This document shows, in pieces, positions 30,618-33,928 of a stretch of 33,928 nucleotides of DNA. Location: IMG/VR virus record IMGVR_UViG_3300046747_000218, positions 1 through 33,928 of that record. The stretch is one strand, 5' to 3'. How positions within the stretch are numbered: position 1 is the stretch's first letter; each line of letters begins with the position of its first letter. The notes beneath the pieces are model-generated. The model was given only the letters and a program-made list of their open reading frames with translations, was not told the origin of the DNA and ran no database searches. This DNA is from a virus. Both the position numbers and the translations under genes were made by a program.

Positions 30618-30922
30618 TGCCCAGAGGTTCAGGCAACGAGCCGGCGACGATCGGGCCGGCAATGGCTCAGCGGATAGCCTGTTACGAATCCGCCGCGAGA
30701 CGGAACCCGATTGGCGTCATCTGCGAGGAGACGAAACTACCGCCGGCAACCGCGATGCACTTCCTCTGCCAGTTGGTGAAGGACAAGCTGCTGGTCGAGG
30801 AACCGGACGGCACCTACCGCCGCACCGATTGCCTGACGGAGAGTAACGGAAAGCTCCAGCATCACCGCATCCGATCCGTACCGGGTCGGAACCGGCGGTG
30901 GGGCACGCGGGAAGGCGGCTGA
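30617..30922 (+). CDS. Winged-helix-like hypothetical protein
   Basis: About 101 residues from the ATG at 30617, overlapping the upstream stop (TGATG). PIGVICEETKLPPATAMHFLCQLVKDKLLVEE reads as a helix-turn-helix, followed by a wing-like GTYRRTD. The C-terminal tail is basic. It could bind DNA; partner genes unknown. Confidence 0.5.
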   Translation: MPRGSGNEPATIGPAMAQRIACYESAARRNPIGVICEETKLPPATAMHFLCQLVKDKLLVEEPDGTYRRTDCLTESNGKLQHHRIRSVPGRNRRWGTREGG

Positions 30923-30943
30923 CACTCACACGGGAGGAACGCG

Positions 30944-31297
30944 ATGGCAGGGCATACGCCGGGTCCGTGGTCCGTCGAAGATCGGCGAGCAGCGTCGTTG
31001 AAAAATGTCCGGATCGTCTCCGGACAAGTTCCGATTGCCGAAGTCAGTCACGTTCACCAGCGGGATTATCTCGGCACTTTCGACGGCGACCATGCGTCGG
31101 CAGATCAGCTCGACGCTATCGGACTGGCCAACGCCGCCTTCATCGTCCGGGCCTGCAACGCCCACGAGGACTTGCTGGCCGCGTGCGAGGCGGCTCTTGA
31201 GCGAATTCAGTCCTTTGCGGAAACGTATGGGGTTATCGAGAAAACAAGGCTGGCTATTCACGGATGCATCAAGGCGATTGCCAAGGCCCGCGGCTGA
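30944..31297 (+). CDS. HTPGPW-family phage protein
   Basis: 117 residues, GGGAGG six bases before the ATG. HTPGPWSVED at the N-terminus and ANAAFIVRACNAHEDLLAACE in the middle are hallmarks of a widespread phage early protein of unknown function. The C-terminus is helical (ALERIQSFAETYGVIEK). Confidence 0.6.
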   Translation: MAGHTPGPWSVEDRRAASLKNVRIVSGQVPIAEVSHVHQRDYLGTFDGDHASADQLDAIGLANAAFIVRACNAHEDLLAACEAALERIQSFAETYGVIEKTRLAIHGCIKAIAKARG

Positions 31298-31342
31298 CGC
31301 CGGGATAGGACTTGCCGAGCGGAACCCCTTACCGGAGACAAG

Positions 31343-31750
31343 ATGCCGAAGATTCCAGGCGAACACCGGCCGGCGAAGATACGGAAGACGATCGAAAAGC
31401 TTCTGAAAGTTCCCGCCGCTGCCGAGAAGCCGCCGGCACCCCCGAAGCAGCGGGCGTGCTGTGCCACGCCGTCCGGGTCGGGTCCGCACGGCCCGGAGTG
31501 CAAGCACCTGCGGGAGAACCGGAAGCCGCGGGTGAACAAGTTGGCGAAATGGGAGGCTCAGCAGCGGTGGCCGGCGGGGACGGCCATCATGTGCGTCTGG
31601 GACGGTCGGGAGTGGACGCTGAGCGTGGCCCATGGGGACGGGACGGTCCAGAAACACGTCGGCACCGGCATTCACCCGCTGTTGTCCCGGGCGTACCAGG
31701 AGTGGAAGACGAGTCAGAAAGAGGTTGCGAAGACGGACACGGTTTCGTAA
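31343..31750 (+). CDS. Hypothetical protein
   Basis: 135 residues, GGAG five bases before the ATG. The N-terminal region is basic and Pro-rich (PKIPGEHRPAKIRKTIEK), a CCATPSGSGPHGPECKH motif may bind metal, and KWEAQQRWPAGTAIMCVWDG is conserved-looking. The C-terminus is helical. Not recognised. A gap of about 120 bases follows, in which an eight-base inverted repeat (GCTACCGG at 31765, CCGGTAGC at 31820) is the only structure seen. Confidence 0.45.
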   Translation: MPKIPGEHRPAKIRKTIEKLLKVPAAAEKPPAPPKQRACCATPSGSGPHGPECKHLRENRKPRVNKLAKWEAQQRWPAGTAIMCVWDGREWTLSVAHGDGTVQKHVGTGIHPLLSRAYQEWKTSQKEVAKTDTVS

Positions 31751-31873
31751 ACTAACGACGCCGAGCTACCGGCCACCAGAACTAGAACTGACACACCGTT
31801 TCCCCGCCCGGCTTTCTTTCCGGTAGCACGGCATACGCCGAGCGGGGGACGGTGCGTACACGGGCGGCATTCG

Positions 31874-32701
31874 ATGCCCAACCGAATCCTGCGGGAAGGG
31901 ATTCTCGACTCCGATAAGGTCGAGCGGCTGAGCTTTCATGCCGAGGTCTTCTACCGCCGGCTCATGTCCGTGGTCGATGACTTCGGCCTGTACGACGCCC
32001 GGACGATGGTTTTGCGGTCCAGACTGTTCCCGCTGCGGGTGGATCGGGTCACGGACGGGGAAATTGAGGAGTGGCTACGGGAGTGCGTCGCGGTCGGATT
32101 GATCGAAACCTACGAGATAGACGGCCGTAAGTATCTGCAATACCTGAACTTAGGCGAGCCAAGAGCCGTGAAATCCAAGTTCCCGAAACCTTGCACTCAT
32201 CTGAAATCATCTGCAAGCACTTGCACGCAGACGCAAGCAGATGATTTCAAGTGCGAGCAGACGCATGCAGACGCAAGCATCCGTACCGCCTTACGCCTTT
32301 CGGATTCGTATTCGCCTCCGCCTTCGCCTACGGGCAAAAATGAGAAGGGAATGGTAGAGGCAATCGGGAAATGCTGCGGAATGGACCCGAACCTACCGGC
32401 GAACGATGCGGAATTGAACAAAACCGCCGTTTCGCTTCTAAAGGCCTCCTATGGCCCGCAGGACGTCGAAGCGTTCGGATTGGACTGGCGTCGGTTCTGC
32501 CCGGGATCGGACGCCAAAACGCAAGATTACCCCACTACGGGGCAATTGGGGAGATACATCGGCAAGGTGCGGTCTAACCGACCCGCCAAACCTGCCAAAA
32601 CGGTGATGTCCGAAGCGGTTGCCCGCGACCGTCTGCGGAAGGGAGAACCCGTCTCGCAGCAGATTCTCGACCTGTACGGATTGACCGCGGCCGCCTCCTA
32701 G
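31874..32701 (+). CDS. DnaD-like replication initiator protein
   Basis: 275 residues. The N-terminal domain (MPNRILREGILDSDKVERLS, EVFYRRLMSVVDDFGLYDAR, LRSRLFPLR, IEEWLRECVAVGLIETYEID) is a winged-helix region found in phage replication proteins. The linker at about 105-140 is encoded by a repeat-rich origin-like sequence, and the C-terminal part (PANDAELNKTAVSLLKASYG, QDVEAFGLDW) resembles a helicase-loader-type region. Proteins of this plan bind origin DNA within their own gene and recruit helicase. The ribosome binding site is weak. Confidence 0.65.
   Translation: MPNRILREGILDSDKVERLSFHAEVFYRRLMSVVDDFGLYDARTMVLRSRLFPLRVDRVTDGEIEEWLRECVAVGLIETYEIDGRKYLQYLNLGEPRAVKSKFPKPCTHLKSSASTCTQTQADDFKCEQTHADASIRTALRLSDSYSPPPSPTGKNEKGMVEAIGKCCGMDPNLPANDAELNKTAVSLLKASYGPQDVEAFGLDWRRFCPGSDAKTQDYPTTGQLGRYIGKVRSNRPAKPAKTVMSEAVARDRLRKGEPVSQQILDLYGLTAAAS
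32202..32279. repeat. Iteron-like origin repeats inside the initiator gene
   Basis: A 13-base perfect inverted repeat (TGAAATCATCTGC at 32202-32214, GCAGATGATTTCA at 32237-32249) encloses a 22-base spacer. Direct repeats of GCAGACGCA occur at 32227, 32257 and 32267; two extend to GCAGACGCAAGCA. Intervals of 30 and 10 bases put the copies on one helical face. A second short inverted repeat, GCACTTG / CAAGTGC, lies in the same area. Position in the linker of the initiator, as in phage lambda O, supports an origin. Confidence 0.65.
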
Positions 32702-32738
32702 CTTGGGATGGCCGCACACCGAACGAAGGAGGACGGTG

Positions 32739-32969
32739 ATGGACGGCAAGACTGAACTTCTCGCGGCTCTGATTTCCGGTCGTGCCCGGTGGGAGGCGTC
32801 GCCCGTGAACCCTACGCTCTGCGGCTACCTGTTCGTCCCCACGGTCGGGCGGTACTTGTTGCTGCTGAACGGCACCGGCTGCCCGAAGGTGACGGCCGAA
32901 GTTCATCGGGTGCTAGAACTGGCCCGGGTCGAAACGAAGGGGGGGAAGCCATGCTCCGCGACGGATTAA
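32739..32969 (+). CDS. Small hypothetical protein
   Basis: 76 residues from the ATG at 32739, AAGGAGG six bases upstream. RARWEASPVNPTLCGYLFVP and GRYLLLLNGTGCPKVTAEVH suggest a beta-rich fold. No family recognised; overlaps the next gene. Confidence 0.5.
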   Translation: MDGKTELLAALISGRARWEASPVNPTLCGYLFVPTVGRYLLLLNGTGCPKVTAEVHRVLELARVETKGGKPCSATD

Positions 32970-33343
32970 TTGGTCACGACGACTTCCCACCGGAAACGCC
33001 CGTCCTGGCCCCGAAGCCACCCGCCGGGCCGCTGGACCTGCCGGCCGAGTCGATGGCGAACATGGACCGGGTGTACTGGGTGACGGTCCTCCGGCCCCAG
33101 CTCATCGCGGACGGGAACCTGATCGAAACAGACGAAATGAGGAAAGAGTTCAAGAAGCTGTCGAAGGTGGTGAAAACACCGGGAAAAGATCATTTACGGG
33201 TCGCCCCTGAAACGATCCCACCCGCCCCGCTCTCCGCCGCGGTGCGGACGCCGGCCGGGGACTACGTGCCGCCGCCGGTAGACTTCAAGGCCCGGGCGAG
33301 CGGGGAGAAGGACGAACCGGAACCGGGGGATGTCCCGTTCTGA
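32951..33343 (+). CDS. Hypothetical protein with SSB-like acidic C-terminal tip
   Basis: 130 residues from the ATG at 32951, with GGGGGAA just upstream. The middle is helical and basic (ETDEMRKEFKKLSKVVKTPG); the C-terminus is Pro-rich and ends DEPEPGDVPF, similar to the acidic-hydrophobic tip (DDDIPF) that single-strand binding proteins use to bind replication partners. No OB fold is obvious. A replication-related role is inferred from that tip and from the neighbouring initiator. Confidence 0.5.
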   Translation: MLRDGLIGHDDFPPETPVLAPKPPAGPLDLPAESMANMDRVYWVTVLRPQLIADGNLIETDEMRKEFKKLSKVVKTPGKDHLRVAPETIPPAPLSAAVRTPAGDYVPPPVDFKARASGEKDEPEPGDVPF

Positions 33344-33359
33344 TCACAAGGGGGAAGTG

Positions 33360-33551
33360 ATGACGTACCGAGAATGTTTTTCAGAACTGGGAATAACCGT
33401 CAGTTACGAGCCGGTGGAGATGTCCAGATACTTCTGGAACGCCGCAGTCGAGAGGGCGGCGAAGGTGGCGGACCTGGAAAGTAACTGCGGCGACGACCGG
33501 CACGGGAACACCGTGTCCGCCGCTATTCGCGCCCTGAAGGAGACGCCGTGA
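33360..33551 (+). CDS. Small hypothetical protein
   Basis: 63 residues from the ATG at 33360, GGGGAA upstream. FWNAAVERAAKVADLESN and HGNTVSAAIRALKETP are a pattern frequent in small phage early proteins (helical, AAxxIRxLK ending). Function unknown. Its stop overlaps the next start (GTGA). Confidence 0.5.
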   Translation: MTYRECFSELGITVSYEPVEMSRYFWNAAVERAAKVADLESNCGDDRHGNTVSAAIRALKETP

Positions 33552-33865
33552 ACCGACGCATCCACGACCGCAAGTGCCGGGACCGGTACAGGGAAGAATT
33601 GAACCTGGCGAGACTTTACCGTGACAAAGGGACGGGCATCACTCATGCCGCCAGATGGATCGGCATCGACGCCCGCACGATCAAGCACTACCTGCCCGAC
33701 GGCTGGCGGGACGCCCGGCACGACAACCGCGGACCCGCACGGGACATCAACAAACGGTGCAAGATCAAGTTTTTACGCCGCAACAACCATTCCGTCGCGG
33801 AGATCGCCGCAGAGATGGGTGTGTCCCGGCAGCGGGTGTACCAGATCCTCGCAGAGGAGAAGTGA
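33548..33865 (+). CDS. Helix-turn-helix protein
   Basis: 105 residues from a GTG coupled to the previous stop. Two potential helix-turn-helix units are seen: GITHAARWIGIDARTIKHYL and HSVAEIAAEMGVSRQRVYQI, the second resembling resolvase-type HTH. Basic throughout, so DNA binding is likely. Could be a regulator of early genes or a DNA-packing helper. Confidence 0.6.
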   Translation: MNRRIHDRKCRDRYREELNLARLYRDKGTGITHAARWIGIDARTIKHYLPDGWRDARHDNRGPARDINKRCKIKFLRRNNHSVAEIAAEMGVSRQRVYQILAEEK

Positions 33866-33928
33866 TGCGAGAGATCGAACTGATTACCTGTTCCTGCGGG
33901 GGTACGCCGGTCGTAGTTCCTCAGACCG
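33865..33928 (+). CDS. Partial Cys-containing protein (runs off the right edge)
   Basis: The ATG overlaps the previous stop (TGATG) and the frame is open to the window end for 21 codons. LITCSCGGTPVVV shows a CxCGG element. Too short for a call. Confidence 0.4.
   Translation, partial: MREIELITCSCGGTPVVVPQT

Noticed and set aside
1-33928. tRNA genes, CRISPR arrays, insertion sequences and attachment sites
   Set aside because: I looked for cloverleaf-like segments, regularly spaced direct repeats, transposase motifs and terminal inverted repeats and saw none that I could support by eye.

Overview
The window is one contiguous stretch of a tailed-phage (siphovirus-like) or prophage genome with HK97-type head genes. 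The host is not stated by the sequence. GC-rich DNA, a double zinc-ribbon/membrane protein of a style common in Planctomycetes, and a CsrA-like gene hint at a planctomycete-like host; this is inference only. No integrase, lysis gene, tRNA or CRISPR array was seen.

Layout. A divergent promoter region at about 27.25-27.34 kb splits the window. Leftward, on the minus strand, lies one tightly packed virion operon of about 27 kb, where many genes overlap by ATGA, GTGA or TAATG-like junctions. It runs: small DNA-binding protein, terminase small and large subunits, portal, a block of accessory and beta-rich genes (15.0-23.7 kb), a MuF-type head protein, three small proteins, prohead protease fused to a scaffold-like region, major capsid protein, a beta-rich small protein, a glycosyltransferase, head-tail connector and neck genes, tail terminator, three tail-tube-like proteins, tail assembly chaperone (two frames), tape measure, and tail-tip genes leaving the left edge. 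Rightward, on the plus strand, lies the early operon: HNH protein, several Cys-rich miniproteins, a CsrA-like protein, a zinc-finger recombination-type protein, HTPGPW-family proteins, a DnaD-like replication initiator with origin-like repeats inside its gene, and small HTH proteins.

Most notable is 13388-14224. The MuF head gene carries an in-frame 279-residue intein exactly at the conserved HPxCxC motif, and the opposite strand of that intein encodes a 252-residue Vsr-like (EDxHD-type) homing endonuclease with its own Shine-Dalgarno sequence. The endonuclease gene starts opposite intein residue 255 and stops opposite residue 3, so a homing nuclease and a protein-splicing element appear to share the same DNA, antisense and with codon boundaries in register.

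A second unusual block sits between portal and MuF: a radical-SAM/glycosyltransferase fusion, a second glycosyltransferase, three methyltransferase-like proteins, a small Cys/His protein, and two or three beta-rich virion-type proteins with repeats. With a further glycosyltransferase beside the capsid gene, this suggests a phage-encoded modification system acting on virion glycans, virion proteins or host surface molecules. The substrate cannot be read from the sequence.
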